Counted from the stretch's first letter, positions 45,396 to 58,871 are shown. The stretch: DNA of 64,000 nucleotides from Anaerococcus sp. mt242 (GCF_016798225.1 NZ_JAEUYX010000005.1:43588-107587); one strand, 5' to 3'. Notes: generated from the letters alone by a model not told the origin. Program-made: numbers and translations.

Positions 45396-47446
45396 AAAAA
45401 ATATCAAAATTTATTTCATACCATCCAAAATTAGTCTTACTTATTATGACCTTATTACTTATACCTTCTTGGATTGGCTATGAAAAAACTGATGTAAATT
45501 ATGACATTCTCTCCTACTTACCTGCTGACCTTGAGTCTACCCAAGGCCAAGAAATTCTAGATAAAGATTTTAAAAACGCTGCAACTGGCATGCTGATTTT
45601 AAAGGGCGATGACCATGATGCAGATGAACTTAAAAACAAAATTCTAGAAGTTGATGGTGTAGAAGATGTTATTTCAAAATCTTCTATTGTGGGAGATACA
45701 GTACCAAATGACTTTTTGCCAGATGAGATAAGGGATACTTTTTATGCAGAAGATTCTACTCTTTTGATGGTTAAATTTAGCGAATCATCCTCCTCATTTA
45801 GGACTATGGAGGCCATTGATCAGATAAAGGCAATTGAGTCTAAGGAAAAATTCTTATCAGGTATTTCATCTTTAGTAAAAGATACCAAGGACCTAATAGA
45901 CCATGAAACACCAATATATGTGGCACTGGCAGTAATTCTTGCCCTTATAGTTTTAAGTTTGGCCAATGAATCAACTATCATACCATTTTTGTTTATGCTA
46001 AATATTGGTTATGCAATTTTATATAACTTTGGTACAAATATTTTCCTAGGGGAGATTTCATATATTACCAAGGCAATTGCAGCAGTACTCCAACTAGCTG
46101 TAACTACAGACTATTCAATTTTCTTATATCACAGATATGTAGAGAAAAAACAAACAAATGAAGACAATCGTGAAGCAATGTCAAAGGCAATTACAAGTAC
46201 AGTTGCATCTATATTTGCATCATCACTTACTACCTTTGCAGGATTTTTAGTATTGATTTTAATGAGACTAGGTCTTGGTAAAGATATCGGTCTTGTAATG
46301 AGTAAGGGTGTGCTTTTAGGATTAATCTCAACAGTAGTTGTCCTTCCACCAATGCTATTGCTTACAGAAAAATGGGTTAATAAATATAATCACAAAGTAT
46401 TATTACCATCATTTGAAAAAACTGCAGATTTTACCTTAAAATACAGAAAAGCTTTATTTATTGTATTTTTAGCCCTATTTGTCCCAGCAGTTTATGGATC
46501 AAATAATACTGAACTTTATTACAACCTAGATAGGTCCTTACCACAAGATCTTGACTCAATAGTTGCCCTAAACAAAATGAAAAAAGATTATGACATGGCA
46601 TCTACTGACTTTATAGTGGTAAAAGATGATTTGAGTAAGCAATCTATAAATGGCATGATAGATGATCTTGAAAAAGTAGATGGTGTAAACAATGTCCTTA
46701 GCGTAAATTCTATGACTGGACTTACCTTGCCATCTAGTGTTTTACCAGATAAATTAAAAGATAATTTTGTAAAAAACGGCTACCAAATGATTATGCTAAA
46801 TTCGAAATACCAAACAGCATCACCAGAAGTTAATAAACAAATTGAAGAAATAAATAAGATTGTAAAAGCCCACGACCCAGATGGCTACTTAACAGGTGAA
46901 GCAGTCCTTACTGATGACCTAACAGAAATATCTGATAGGGACTTCCAAATGGTAAATATAGCCTCTATTGTCGTTGTATTTTTAATTATAGCAGTGGTAT
47001 TTAAATCTTTTGCACTTCCAGTTGTACTAATTGCAGCAATAGAACTAGCCATTTTTATAAATATGGGAATTCCATTTTATATGGGCCAAACAATACCATT
47101 TATCACATCAATAATCATTGGTGTAGTCCAATTAGGATCAACAATTGACTACTCAATCCTAATGACAGATAGGTTTTTATATGAATATAAGCAAACAAAA
47201 GACAAAGATGAGGCCTTAATGATAGCTACAAAAGAAACTGCAAAATCAATCGTAACATCAGCCCTATCATTTTTTGCAGCAACAATCGGTGTAGGTATCT
47301 ACTCAAAAATGGAGATTGTATCTACCATATGTATATTTTTGGCAAGAGGAGCAATAATTTCTATGCTAGTAATTATTATCTTCCTACCTGCAATAATTAG
47401 TGTGACATTCCCATTCATAAAGAAAACAACAAAAGGATTAAACTAG
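45392..47446 (+). CDS. MMPL/RND-family membrane exporter
   Basis: The 684-residue protein has two similar halves, each with one helix, an extracellular domain and five more helices. It has the RND/MMPL signatures VTTDYSIFLYHRYVEKK in the first half and GSTIDYSILMTDRFLYEYK in the second, both with Asp residues of the proton relay. Homologues export lipids, drugs or toxic hydrophobic molecules. It is under control of the TetR regulator and is followed by a secreted heptad-repeat protein, a common Firmicute arrangement. Confidence 0.9.
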   Translation: MKKISKFISYHPKLVLLIMTLLLIPSWIGYEKTDVNYDILSYLPADLESTQGQEILDKDFKNAATGMLILKGDDHDADELKNKILEVDGVEDVISKSSIVGDTVPNDFLPDEIRDTFYAEDSTLLMVKFSESSSSFRTMEAIDQIKAIESKEKFLSGISSLVKDTKDLIDHETPIYVALAVILALIVLSLANESTIIPFLFMLNIGYAILYNFGTNIFLGEISYITKAIAAVLQLAVTTDYSIFLYHRYVEKKQTNEDNREAMSKAITSTVASIFASSLTTFAGFLVLILMRLGLGKDIGLVMSKGVLLGLISTVVVLPPMLLLTEKWVNKYNHKVLLPSFEKTADFTLKYRKALFIVFLALFVPAVYGSNNTELYYNLDRSLPQDLDSIVALNKMKKDYDMASTDFIVVKDDLSKQSINGMIDDLEKVDGVNNVLSVNSMTGLTLPSSVLPDKLKDNFVKNGYQMIMLNSKYQTASPEVNKQIEEINKIVKAHDPDGYLTGEAVLTDDLTEISDRDFQMVNIASIVVVFLIIAVVFKSFALPVVLIAAIELAIFINMGIPFYMGQTIPFITSIIIGVVQLGSTIDYSILMTDRFLYEYKQTKDKDEALMIATKETAKSIVTSALSFFAATIGVGIYSKMEIVSTICIFLARGAIISMLVIIIFLPAIISVTFPFIKKTTKGLN

Positions 47447-47455
47447 GAGGATTTT

Positions 47456-49765
47456 ATGAATAAAAAATTTGTAAAAGTACTTGCAGCAGTAACTGTAAGC
47501 TCAGTGCTAGGAGCAAATGTATCATATGCAGCCACAGAACCTGTAAGAAAAAGCGAAACCATTTACGTAACCAAAGAAGATAATAAAATCGTAGATGAAA
47601 CAGCATCTATATGGCTAAATGGCGATGAAAATATAAAAACAAAAGATAAAACAAACTTAAAAGACATTAAAAATCTAGAAACAGATGAAGCCATTGATGC
47701 AAATAATGGATATATAGACTGGAAGACAGAAGAAAAAGACATTTATTACCAAGGAAAAACAAACGGTGAACTACCAATAGATGTGTCTGTAAAATATTTT
47801 CTAGATGGTAGGGAAGTAAAAGCAAGTGAACTAGAAGGAAAATCTGGCCACTTAAAAATAGTAGCAGAATCTACAAACAAAAAATCAACATCAGCAAAAA
47901 TTGATGGCAAAGAAACAAATATTTTCTCCCCATATGCAGTAGCAACAGCAATGATTTTTGATGGAGACAAGGTTTCAAATATCACAAGTGATAGCGGAAA
48001 AATCGTAAAAGACGGTAAAAACCAAGTTGTAACTGGACTTTTGACACCAGGATTAAAAGAAAATTTTGCTGATGTTCTTGATGCTGACAAACTTGATAAG
48101 TTTAAAGACAAAATCGAAGTAGAGATGGATGTCACTGCCTACAAACAAAGTGAAATTTATACCCTAATTACAAATGAATTTTTCCAAGAAGATACAAATT
48201 TAGCTTCCTTAGATGATTTAAATGAAGGTATCGATAAACTAGAAAACAATATGACAAAACTTGTAGATGCATCAGATGAATTAGAAAATGGTGGCAAACA
48301 AATTAACGATGGTATCAGCCAATTAAACGCTGGTGCTGGCAAATTATCAGATGGATCAGCAAAAATTTTGGCAAACTTTGAAAAACTTGGCGATGCCTTT
48401 GCAGATTTACCAGGCAAAGTTTCAGTAATGAACAAAGCAGTAAATCAATTAAGCGATGGATCAAGCAATCTAAATGCCGGTATTAATAAATACACTTCTG
48501 GTGTCAACCAAGTAAATAAAAATATGCCAGCTCTAAATCAAGGCGCAAAACAATTGCAAAATGGTGCAACAGAACTAGATAACGGTATTGCCCAATTAAA
48601 TCAAGCAACAAGTGAATTAAAAGAAAAAACTGCTATGAGTTCAAAAGCGGGAGATCAAAAATCATCTTCGCTTACAGATTCTCTAGGCCAATTACAAAAA
48701 GGACTTGATGACTTTGGCGAAAGCATTACTCCACTTGCAAATAGTGTCGATGAGTTAAATGGAGGTCTTACAAAACTTTCTGATGCATCAGCAAATATGA
48801 ATGCAAATATAGAAAAGCTAAGTGAAAGTGCAAATGGTATAAATGTCGAAACAAGTCTTGAAAATATTTATGCTCAAGCAAATGCAATAGATAACGTAAT
48901 TGCAAATTTAGAAGGAAATAACGAAGATGGCACACTAAGTGAGCAAATTGAAAATTTAGCTGCAATTAAAAATGGACTTTATGGCGAAGCTGAAAATCTT
49001 AAAGCTAGTGCACAAATTAGTTCAGGAGTAAAAGCAGGACTTAATGAGTTAAACCAAGCATCTGGCGAACTTACTGCAGGCATAAATCAAGCTAATGCTG
49101 GTTCAAAAGAAATTTCTACAAAAGTATCAGCTTCAAAAGATGAATTAGCAAAAGCATCAACTAGCCTATCAGCTGGTGTAGAAAAAATTAATAAGGGATT
49201 CTCAGAATCAAATCTTGCAAAACTCCAAGAATCAATTGCTATGCTTGATGGAGCAACAAGCAAAATTAAAGCTGGATCAAGCAAACTAAAAGAAGGAGCT
49301 ATCCAAAATACAGCAGGTGTTGAAAAATTATCAGGCGCTATCAATGAACTTGACCAAAACTCTGCACAGCTAGCTAATGGTTCACAAAAACTTTCAAATG
49401 GCTTAGAAGAATTTAAAAATAAATCACAATCACTAAATCAACTATCTAACATCAATGAAACAGCAATCAACCCATTAGCAGATGCACTTAGACAATTAAA
49501 TACAGGATTAAACGAACTTAATCAATCAACAGGCAAATTAAAAGAAGGAAGCGATAAATATGAAGCTGGCTACCACGAATTTGCCCAAGGATTAAAAGAT
49601 TATAAATCTCAAGGTATTGATGAACTAACAAATAAAACAGGCGATGTTCAAAAAGTAAGTGATATCCTAGATCAAATGTCAAAACTTGCCAAAGAAAATA
49701 ATTCAATATCTGGAAGCACAGATGACTTTGAAACAAGATCAAGAATTATAGAAAAAATAAAATAG
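47456..49765 (+). CDS. Secreted heptad-repeat (YhgE/Pip-like) protein
   Basis: The 769-residue exported protein has a signal peptide (KVLAAVTVSSVLGANVSYA), an N-terminal beta domain to about residue 230 and then many repeats of the form L-x-x-G-x-x-x-L (LNDGISQLNAGAGKLSDGS, KLSNGLEEF). They make a long coiled structure. These repeats are typical of YhgE/Pip-like proteins coupled with MMPL exporters. Unlike full YhgE proteins it has no C-terminal membrane helices, so it may act as an extracellular partner of the MMPL protein encoded 10 bases upstream. Confidence 0.82.
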   Translation: MNKKFVKVLAAVTVSSVLGANVSYAATEPVRKSETIYVTKEDNKIVDETASIWLNGDENIKTKDKTNLKDIKNLETDEAIDANNGYIDWKTEEKDIYYQGKTNGELPIDVSVKYFLDGREVKASELEGKSGHLKIVAESTNKKSTSAKIDGKETNIFSPYAVATAMIFDGDKVSNITSDSGKIVKDGKNQVVTGLLTPGLKENFADVLDADKLDKFKDKIEVEMDVTAYKQSEIYTLITNEFFQEDTNLASLDDLNEGIDKLENNMTKLVDASDELENGGKQINDGISQLNAGAGKLSDGSAKILANFEKLGDAFADLPGKVSVMNKAVNQLSDGSSNLNAGINKYTSGVNQVNKNMPALNQGAKQLQNGATELDNGIAQLNQATSELKEKTAMSSKAGDQKSSSLTDSLGQLQKGLDDFGESITPLANSVDELNGGLTKLSDASANMNANIEKLSESANGINVETSLENIYAQANAIDNVIANLEGNNEDGTLSEQIENLAAIKNGLYGEAENLKASAQISSGVKAGLNELNQASGELTAGINQANAGSKEISTKVSASKDELAKASTSLSAGVEKINKGFSESNLAKLQESIAMLDGATSKIKAGSSKLKEGAIQNTAGVEKLSGAINELDQNSAQLANGSQKLSNGLEEFKNKSQSLNQLSNINETAINPLADALRQLNTGLNELNQSTGKLKEGSDKYEAGYHEFAQGLKDYKSQGIDELTNKTGDVQKVSDILDQMSKLAKENNSISGSTDDFETRSRIIEKIK

Positions 49766-49776
49766 AAAATTGCATG

Positions 49777-49820
49777 AGTGGACCTAGAATAATTTATTTT
49801 GGGTTCACTTATATTTTTTA
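49777..49820 (+). terminator. Weak terminator after the heptad-repeat gene
   Basis: AGTGGACC (49777-49784) pairs with GGTTCACT (49802-49809) with one G-U pair, followed by TATATTTTTTAT. The rest of the 230-base gap to the ATPase operon has no gene. Confidence 0.55.
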
Positions 49821-49961
49821 TAAAAAATTTTTAAATATTTTTCATATTGGGTATTTAAAAAATATGTATGAAAAATACAGGTAACCATTTTCAAATATAC
49901 TATAAAGTCCAAAGGAAATTTGATAAAAATTTAATTAGTCCTATTTTCTGGGCTTATTTTA

Positions 49962-49970
49962 TGGTATAAT
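49962..49970 (+). promoter_or_regulatory. Extended -10 promoter of the V-ATPase operon
   Basis: TGGTATAAT (49962-49970) is an extended -10 element 28 bases before the first ATPase gene. No good -35 box stands upstream, as is usual for extended -10 promoters. Confidence 0.6.
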
Positions 49971-49998
49971 TTAATTAATGTTATCTAGGGGGTGAAAA

Positions 49999-50308
49999 AT
50001 GGCAGATGATATTTTACTAAAAATCAAAGAGGCTGAAGAAGCTGCTTCAAAAAGTGTCAGTGATGCAAAAATAAAATCACAAGACATTTTATCAGAAGCT
50101 AAGTCTAATGCTGAAAGTGAGTATAAGAGAATAATCTCTGATGCAAACCAAAAAGCAAAAGGTCTCATTGATGAAGCAAATCGCAATGCTCAAAGCAGTA
50201 AAGAACCTATTTTGCAAAAGGCACGCGAGGCTTCAAATAATATTTTAAACACCGATAACAAAAATGTTAAAACTATTATCGATGCTTTAACAGAAAGGAT
50301 TGTAAGAG

Positions 50309-50322
<14 letters not shown>
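49999..50322 (+). CDS. ntpF: V-type ATPase subunit H/G-like (NtpF)
   Basis: A 107-residue, almost entirely helical protein (KIKEAEEAASKSVSDAKIKS, AKSNAESEYKRIISDANQKA) that forms the peripheral stalk with subunit E. It has the expected length for the E. hirae NtpF equivalent and is the first gene of the operon, as there. GGGGGTG precedes the ATG. The stop is 14 bases inside the next gene. Confidence 0.85.
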
Positions 50323-52716
<2,394 letters not shown>

Positions 52717-52731
52717 TATTAGGAAAAGATT

Positions 52732-53283
52732 ATGAATAATCTTGAAGTAATATTAGAATCAATAATTAGCGAAGGAAATACTGAAAGTCAAAATATAATA
52801 AACGATGCTACAGATAAAGCCAACAGAATAGTTAGCGAGAAAAAAACTGAAGCAGAAAAAAAGGCACAAGAAATAATTGAAAGTGCAAAAAAAGAAGCCG
52901 CAACAATCGAAAAAAACGAAGCGGTATCAACAGAAAGACAATCACGTGATATAGAAATCAATGCAAAAAATAAAGTAATCGATGGAGTAGTAGAAAAACT
53001 TCTAGAAAACTTAAAAAATCTAGACGAAAACTCATACAAAGCCTACATTGAAAACACTTTAAATAAATCAAATATCACAAACGGCGAGATTTTACTAGCA
53101 GAAAACTTCAAAAATACTATTAAGGACAATGAATTTAATGGTATAAAAGTAGCTGATGAAACAGTAGAAGATGGTTTTGTAGTAAGATCAGGCAAAATCG
53201 AATACGACAACAGATTTTCTTCAATATTAAAATACAACATTGATGATATAAGAAAAGAAATTTCAGATGAAATCTTTAAATAA
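52732..53283 (+). CDS. ntpE: V-type ATPase subunit E
   Basis: The 183-residue peripheral-stalk protein has a long N-terminal helix (residues 1-90, rich in Lys, Glu and Ala) and a compact C-terminal domain with VADETVEDGFVVRSGKIEYD. It pairs with NtpF to hold the catalytic head. AGGAAAAG precedes the ATG. Ten bases separate it from ntpC. Confidence 0.88.
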   Translation: MNNLEVILESIISEGNTESQNIINDATDKANRIVSEKKTEAEKKAQEIIESAKKEAATIEKNEAVSTERQSRDIEINAKNKVIDGVVEKLLENLKNLDENSYKAYIENTLNKSNITNGEILLAENFKNTIKDNEFNGIKVADETVEDGFVVRSGKIEYDNRFSSILKYNIDDIRKEISDEIFK

Positions 53284-53292
53284 GGAGGGCTT

Positions 53293-54354
53293 ATGAATAG
53301 AGATAACTATATAGGTGGATCTATCTCAACTAGAATACGCGAAAATAACCTCCTTACTAGCAATGACCTAGAAAGATTAAATGATTATAATTCAGTAGAA
53401 GATGTGCTAAACGCTTTAAGTGACTCATCATATAGGGATGCTATTCAAAATCTAAATCGTCCTGAAGAATACGAAAAAATATTAGATGAGGAACTTAAAA
53501 ATTCCTATGATCTTATAGAAAATACAGCAGGTGATGACAATATTCTTCAATACTTTAGAGAAAGATATAATTTTCACAATCTAAAAGTATTAGTAAGAGA
53601 AATTGCCCAAGACGAATCTTATGCAAATTTGTATAACGACATAGGAAATATAGACCTAGCTTACATCAAAAGACACTTATCAAACGATAATATCGAAGTT
53701 GGATTTTTAGAAGGCCTAGAAATCGAAGGCTATGAACCATTTAACAAGTCAGTAAATGAAAATGACACTTATGTTGAATATGGCAAAAAAGCCCTTGCAA
53801 AATTTAGAGAAACTAACAATCCAAAAGACATAGATATCACTCTTGATAAGGCATATTACGAAAAACTTTTAATAGATGCTAAGGAAATAGATCTAGAAGA
53901 GCTTACAAAATATACAAAAGAACGTATTGACCTAATCAATATCAAAACTCTTCTGCGTATCAAAGCTCAAGGAAATGAAGCAAGTGATTTATCTGAGGCA
54001 CTAATCGATGGCGGATATATTGAACCAGAAAGATTAGTAGAACTTGCCCCAGCAGATATAAATCACATTGTGGTTAAGCTTTCCAATGAAAATATCAACA
54101 AGTATATAGTAAGGGCTTTGGATGATGAAAAAACTCTTGACCAAAACCTACTAGACCTTGAAAAAGCAATTGATGATCACCAAATGGATTATTCAAGACT
54201 TGCAAAATCTATGACCTATGGCCCTGAAGTTTTGATGAATTATATAATCTCCAAAGAAGCTGAGATTAAAAACCTAAGGATCATTCTAGTATCAAAACTA
54301 AATTCATTACCAAAAGAATTTACATTAGAAAGGTTGCGTGAAACTTATGCATAG
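53293..54354 (+). CDS. ntpC: V-type ATPase subunit C (d-type)
   Basis: The 353-residue all-helical protein has three similar bundles (MNRDNYIGGSISTRIRENNL, RFRE-like motifs, YILAKEAE-like end as YIISKEAEIKNLRIILVSKL). It sits on the membrane ring and couples the central shaft to it. AGGAGGGC precedes the ATG. The stop overlaps the start of ntpG. Confidence 0.92.
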   Translation: MNRDNYIGGSISTRIRENNLLTSNDLERLNDYNSVEDVLNALSDSSYRDAIQNLNRPEEYEKILDEELKNSYDLIENTAGDDNILQYFRERYNFHNLKVLVREIAQDESYANLYNDIGNIDLAYIKRHLSNDNIEVGFLEGLEIEGYEPFNKSVNENDTYVEYGKKALAKFRETNNPKDIDITLDKAYYEKLLIDAKEIDLEELTKYTKERIDLINIKTLLRIKAQGNEASDLSEALIDGGYIEPERLVELAPADINHIVVKLSNENINKYIVRALDDEKTLDQNLLDLEKAIDDHQMDYSRLAKSMTYGPEVLMNYIISKEAEIKNLRIILVSKLNSLPKEFTLERLRETYA

Positions 54355-54658
54355 AGTAGCAGTAATCGGAGATAAGGACAGTGTTCTTGCCTTTAAGGCA
54401 CTCGGTGTAGAAGTATATACAGTTATAGATGGTGAAGAAGCAGCAAATACTATAAATAGCCTTGCCAAAGAAGAAGTTGGCGTAATATTTATAACAGAAA
54501 AATTTGCAAAAGAAATCCCATCTACAATTGATAAATATAGAGACCAAATGACTCCAGCTATCATTTTAATCCCTGGAAATAAGGGATCAATGGGCATAGG
54601 CCTTGCTGACATTAACAAATCAGTAGAAAAGGCTGTTGGAGCCAATATTCTAAATTAA
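54347..54658 (+). CDS. ntpG: V-type ATPase subunit F (NtpG)
   Basis: The 103-residue Rossmann-like protein begins [20 protein letters not shown], the family start, and has [16 protein letters not shown] and [20 protein letters not shown]. It binds the central shaft and affects rotation. I choose ATG 54347, which gives the normal length; GTG 54338 would add three residues. It overlaps ntpC by eight bases. Confidence 0.9.
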   Translation: MHRVAVIGDKDSVLAFKALGVEVYTVIDGEEAANTINSLAKEEVGVIFITEKFAKEIPSTIDKYRDQMTPAIILIPGNKGSMGIGLADINKSVEKAVGANILN

Positions 54659-54669
54659 AGGAGCTTAAT

Positions 54670-56427
54670 TTGAAACAAGGTAAAATTACTAAAGTATCAG
54701 GGCCATTGATAGAAGCTAGCGGATTATCTGATGCTAACATCTATGACGTGGTTGAGGTATCAAAAGATAAGCTCATCGGCGAAATAATTGAGATGAGAGG
54801 AGATGTTGCAAGTATTCAGGTTTATGAAGAAACAACAGGTATCGGACCTGGAGACCCAGTAGTTTCTACAGGACATCCCCTATCAGTTGAACTTGGACCT
54901 GGTATGCTTCGTCACATGTATGACGGTATCCAAAGACCTCTAGAAAAACTTGAAGACCTTGCAGGATCATTTTTAACTAGAGGAGTTACAGCACCACCAC
55001 TAAATCGTGAAACAAAATGGGAATTTGTTCCAACAAAAAATGCAGGCGATGAAGTAGTGGCAGGTGATGTTATTGGTACAGTTGAAGAAACAAATGTACT
55101 TACACACAAAATCATGGTACCATACGGAATCAGCGGTAGACTTAAAGATATAAAATCTGGAGAATTTACAGTAGATAGCACAATTGCTGTTATTGAAACT
55201 GAAAATGGCGATAAAGAAGTCAATATGATTCAAAAATGGCCAGTAAGACAAGCACGTCCATCAAGAAGAAAACTTGATCCAAACGAACCACTTGTTACAG
55301 GCCAAAGAGTTATCGATACATTCTTCCCAGTTGCAAAAGGTGGTACATCTGCAATCCCTGGACCATTTGGATCTGGTAAAACAGTAGTACAACACCAAAT
55401 TGCAAAATTTGCCGATGCAGACATGGTAGTTTATGTAGGTTGTGGTGAACGTGGTAACGAAATGACTGACGTACTTAACGAATTCCCAGAACTGATCGAC
55501 CCAAAAACAGGCGAATCAATAATGGAGAGAACAATCCTTATTGCAAATACATCCAACATGCCAGTAGCAGCTCGTGAGGCAAGTATCTATACAGGAATTA
55601 CTCTTGGAGAATACTTCCGCGATATGGGCTATAACGTAGCTATGATGGCTGACTCAACAAGCCGTTGGGCAGAGGCCCTTCGTGAAATGTCTGGTCGTCT
55701 AGAAGAGATGCCAGGGGATGAAGGTTTCCCAGCATATCTTGCATCTAGAATCGCAGATTTCTACGAAAGAAGTGGTAAAGTTGAAGTTTTAGGAAATAGA
55801 GATGAAATAGGATCACTTACAGTAATCGGTGCTGTATCTCCTCCAGGTGGGGACCTTTCAGAACCAGTTACCCAAGCTACATTACGTATAGTAAAAGTAT
55901 TCTGGGGACTAGATTACGATTTATCTTACCAACGTCACTTCCCAGCTATCAACTGGTTAAACTCATATTCTCTATACCAAGACAAAATGGATAGATATAT
56001 TGATAATAACTTTGATGAAAGTTTCTCAACTATGAGAAAACGTGCCATGAGTCTATTACAACAAGAATCTTCACTAGTAGAAGTTGTAAGACTAGTTGGT
56101 CGTGATGCCCTAAGTGATGATGATAAATTAAAACTAAATGTAACAAAATCTATCAGAGAAGACTACTTACAACAAAACGCCTTCCATGATGTAGATACTT
56201 ATTGTTCACTTAAAAAACAAAACATCATGCTTGATTTAATACTTCATAATTACGATAGATCACTAGAAGCTTTATCAAATGGTGTTGAGCTTGAAAAACT
56301 AGAAAATCTTCCAGTTCACGAAAAAATTACAAGAGCAAAATTCGTTCACGAAGATGAAATAGGCAAACTAACAGACATCAAAAATGAAATTGACCAAGAA
56401 ATTGGACAATTAACAAGGGAGGCATAA
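54670..56427 (+). CDS. ntpA: V-type ATPase catalytic subunit A
   Basis: The 585-residue catalytic subunit has the P-loop [20 protein letters not shown] at about residue 230, the catalytic Glu region GERGNEM and the family stretch [20 protein letters not shown]. The non-homologous insert of A subunits is present after GDPVVSTG. The start is TTG 54670 ([18 protein letters not shown]), eight bases after GGAGC; a non-ATG start agrees with the family alignment. It overlaps ntpB by one base. Confidence 0.96.
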   Translation: MKQGKITKVSGPLIEASGLSDANIYDVVEVSKDKLIGEIIEMRGDVASIQVYEETTGIGPGDPVVSTGHPLSVELGPGMLRHMYDGIQRPLEKLEDLAGSFLTRGVTAPPLNRETKWEFVPTKNAGDEVVAGDVIGTVEETNVLTHKIMVPYGISGRLKDIKSGEFTVDSTIAVIETENGDKEVNMIQKWPVRQARPSRRKLDPNEPLVTGQRVIDTFFPVAKGGTSAIPGPFGSGKTVVQHQIAKFADADMVVYVGCGERGNEMTDVLNEFPELIDPKTGESIMERTILIANTSNMPVAAREASIYTGITLGEYFRDMGYNVAMMADSTSRWAEALREMSGRLEEMPGDEGFPAYLASRIADFYERSGKVEVLGNRDEIGSLTVIGAVSPPGGDLSEPVTQATLRIVKVFWGLDYDLSYQRHFPAINWLNSYSLYQDKMDRYIDNNFDESFSTMRKRAMSLLQQESSLVEVVRLVGRDALSDDDKLKLNVTKSIREDYLQQNAFHDVDTYCSLKKQNIMLDLILHNYDRSLEALSNGVELEKLENLPVHEKITRAKFVHEDEIGKLTDIKNEIDQEIGQLTREA

Positions 56428-57794
56428 TGTTAAAAGAATATAAAACAGTAACCGAAGTTGTTGGGCCTCTAATGCTTGTTGAAGGTGTTGAAGGTGTAAG
56501 CTTCGATGAACTAGTAGATATAGAAATGCAAACTGGCGAACGCCGCCGTGGTCGTGTTATAGAAATCGAAGAAGGCCGCGCTATGGTCCAACTTTTCGAG
56601 GGATCAACAGGTATTAACCTTGAATCTACTTCTGTAAGATTTTTAGGCCGTCCACTAGAACTTGGCGTTTCTGAAGATATGGTTGGTCGTGCATTTAACG
56701 GTCTTGGCGAACCAATCGATGATGGCCCAGCTATCATTCCAGAAGAAAAACGTGATGTAAACGGAACTGCTATTAACCCAGTAAGCCGTGACTACCCATC
56801 AGAATTTATCCAAACAGGTATTTCTACAATTGACGGACTAAATACCCTTGTACGTGGACAAAAGCTTCCTATTTTCTCAGGAAACGGACTTCCACACAAT
56901 CAAGTAGCAGCACAAATTGCCCGTCAAGCTCGTGTATTAAACGATGATGAAGGATTTGCGGTAGTATTTGCAGCTATCGGTATTACCTTTGAAGAAGCAC
57001 AATTTTTCCTAGAAGACTTTAGAAAAACTGGGGCCCTCGACCGTTCAGTATTATTTATGAACCTTGCAGATGACCCAGCTATCGAACGTCTATCTACACC
57101 AAAAATGGCTTTAACTTGTGCAGAATACCTAGCATATGAAAAAGACATGCAAGTACTAGTAATCATGACAGATATGACCAACTACGCAGAAGCGTTACGT
57201 GAAGTATCAGCTGCTCGTAAGGAAGTACCAGGTCGTCGTGGTTACCCAGGATATCTATATACAGACCTTTCTACAATTTATGAAAGAGCTGGTAAACTTC
57301 GTGGCAAACCAGGAACTATTACACAAATTCCTATCCTTTCAATGCCAGAAGATGATATTACTCACCCAATCCCAGACCTTACAGGATATATCACAGAAGG
57401 ACAAATTATCCTAAACCGTGAATTATATAACCAAGGTGTAGAACCACCAGTTTCAATATTACCATCTCTTTCTCGTCTAAAAGATAAGGGTATAGGTAAG
57501 GGCAAAACTCGTGAAGACCATGCTGGTACTATGAACCAAATTTATGCAGCATACGCATCAGGGGTTGATGCTCGTGAGCTACAAAAAATCTTAGGGGATT
57601 CAGCACTTTCAGATGCAGACCTTGCTTTTGCTGAATTTGCTAAACAATTTGAAGAAAAATATATCAACCAAGGATATTACACAAATAGAACTATCGAGGA
57701 AACTTTAAATCTAGGTTGGGAATTATTAAAACTAATTCCAAAATCAGAACTTAAGAGAATTGATGATAACCTTATTGAAAAATATATGGGTTAG
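56427..57794 (+). CDS. ntpB: V-type ATPase regulatory subunit B
   Basis: The 455-residue non-catalytic nucleotide-binding subunit begins [20 protein letters not shown]. The P-loop of A subunits is replaced by [20 protein letters not shown], as expected for B. It also has [20 protein letters not shown] and [27 protein letters not shown] precedes the ATG. It alternates with A in the hexamer head. Confidence 0.96.
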   Translation: MLKEYKTVTEVVGPLMLVEGVEGVSFDELVDIEMQTGERRRGRVIEIEEGRAMVQLFEGSTGINLESTSVRFLGRPLELGVSEDMVGRAFNGLGEPIDDGPAIIPEEKRDVNGTAINPVSRDYPSEFIQTGISTIDGLNTLVRGQKLPIFSGNGLPHNQVAAQIARQARVLNDDEGFAVVFAAIGITFEEAQFFLEDFRKTGALDRSVLFMNLADDPAIERLSTPKMALTCAEYLAYEKDMQVLVIMTDMTNYAEALREVSAARKEVPGRRGYPGYLYTDLSTIYERAGKLRGKPGTITQIPILSMPEDDITHPIPDLTGYITEGQIILNRELYNQGVEPPVSILPSLSRLKDKGIGKGKTREDHAGTMNQIYAAYASGVDARELQKILGDSALSDADLAFAEFAKQFEEKYINQGYYTNRTIEETLNLGWELLKLIPKSELKRIDDNLIEKYMG

Positions 57795-57803
57795 GTGATA
57801 AAG

Positions 57804-58532
57804 ATGGCAAGACTAAAAGTAACGCCAACTAGGATGAATCTTAACACCTTAAAAGAAAGGCTTGGCACAAGCAAACGTGGTTATAAATTATTAAAAGATA
57901 AGCAAGATGAGCTTATGCGTCAATTTATGATTTTAATCCGTGAAAATAAAACTTTAAGAGAAGAAGTAGAAAAAGAACTTTCTGATTCTTTTTCTGATTT
58001 TCTTATTGCAAGTGCCTTTATGAGCCCAGAGTCAATGGAAGCAGCAGTTAGCTTTCCTACTCAAAAAGTTGGTGTTGATATAGGTGTTAAAAATGTCATG
58101 AGTGTTAGAATTCCACAAATGGAATTTAAGGTAGATCAAAATGAGGATGCAAGCATGTATTCTTATGGTTATGCAGAAACATCAGCAGGCCTTGACCAAG
58201 CAATCGCAGGGCTAAATGATGTTATGGAAAAACTTTTAAAACTTGCAGAGCTAGAAAAAACTACCCAGCTAATGGCAGATGAAATTGAATCTACACGTAG
58301 ACGTGTAAATGCTCTAGAATACCGTACTATTCCAGACTTGGAAGAAACAATTAAGTATATTAGAGCAAAACTAGAAGAAAACGAAAGAGCAACTATCGCA
58401 AGACTGATGAAAGTAAAAGATATTATCTCAGATCCTGATGTTACAGATACTTTAGATGAACCAGGATTTAGAGAAGGTCAAGATCCAATTGGTCCAAAAG
58501 GCGATAGCAGGCCCACTCTATCTAAGGAGTAA
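57804..58532 (+). CDS. ntpD: V-type ATPase subunit D (central shaft)
   Basis: The 242-residue coiled-coil protein starts ARLKVTPTRMNLNTLKERLG and has the antiparallel helices of the rotor shaft, with RRRVNALEYRTIPDLEETIK in the second long helix. The start is at ATG 57804; GTG 57795 would add MIK, which is not seen in the family. The last 35 residues are acidic and Pro/Gly-rich. It is the last gene of the operon; NtpH/J-type genes of E. hirae are not found. Confidence 0.94.
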   Translation: MARLKVTPTRMNLNTLKERLGTSKRGYKLLKDKQDELMRQFMILIRENKTLREEVEKELSDSFSDFLIASAFMSPESMEAAVSFPTQKVGVDIGVKNVMSVRIPQMEFKVDQNEDASMYSYGYAETSAGLDQAIAGLNDVMEKLLKLAELEKTTQLMADEIESTRRRVNALEYRTIPDLEETIKYIRAKLEENERATIARLMKVKDIISDPDVTDTLDEPGFREGQDPIGPKGDSRPTLSKE

Positions 58533-58648
58533 TAAGCCTATATAGTATAAAAAATGTAATTACGGTAGCCATTTTAAAAGTATCAATACTATCGTAGTTG
58601 CTATATAAACTGGACTTATTTCCCTTAATACAAAATTCAAAATTAATG

Positions 58649-58738
58649 AGAGGTTGTTGCAAATCAATGGATTTCTATCCTTCCATCATTGGGGTGCCTA
58701 ATGATATTGGAATGATTTATCTATTTTGCAACAGCCTC
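58649..58738. repeat. 90-bp inverted-repeat element (TTGCAAA-type, copy 2)
   Basis: AGAGGTTGTTGCAAAT (58649-58664) and its complement (58722-58738) form imperfect arms around a 57-base centre. A T run after the right arm (58739-58743) could let it end transcription of the ATPase operon. The outer GGCTGTTGCAAAATAGAT sequence, read on the minus strand, is close to that of copy 1 (GGCTATTGCAAAACAAAT), and both centres contain GGCAC. They are probably members of one small element family. Confidence 0.6.
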
Positions 58739-58871
58739 TTTTTGTCTATACAATTTCACTCTAATAATTTAAATAGAATCACTATTTTAAATACTACAAG
58801 TAAAAATTTCTTCTAACATATAAGAAAAAATATAATTATTATAAATTCTAAATAAAAATTGAAAAAAAGAT
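58739..58871. other. Intergenic stretch without a gene
   Basis: AT-rich spacer between the inverted-repeat element and the first IS256-like end. The small frames here have neither a ribosome site nor a recognisable product. I see no promoter or RNA gene. Confidence 0.5.

Noticed and set aside
48157..49344. Open frames opposite the heptad-repeat gene
   Set aside because: Low-complexity Ser/Leu/Phe-rich translations are what antisense reading of a repeat protein gives.
58598..58816. 72-residue frame after the V-ATPase operon
   Set aside because: It runs across the inverted-repeat element, has no ribosome site and shows no protein-like pattern.
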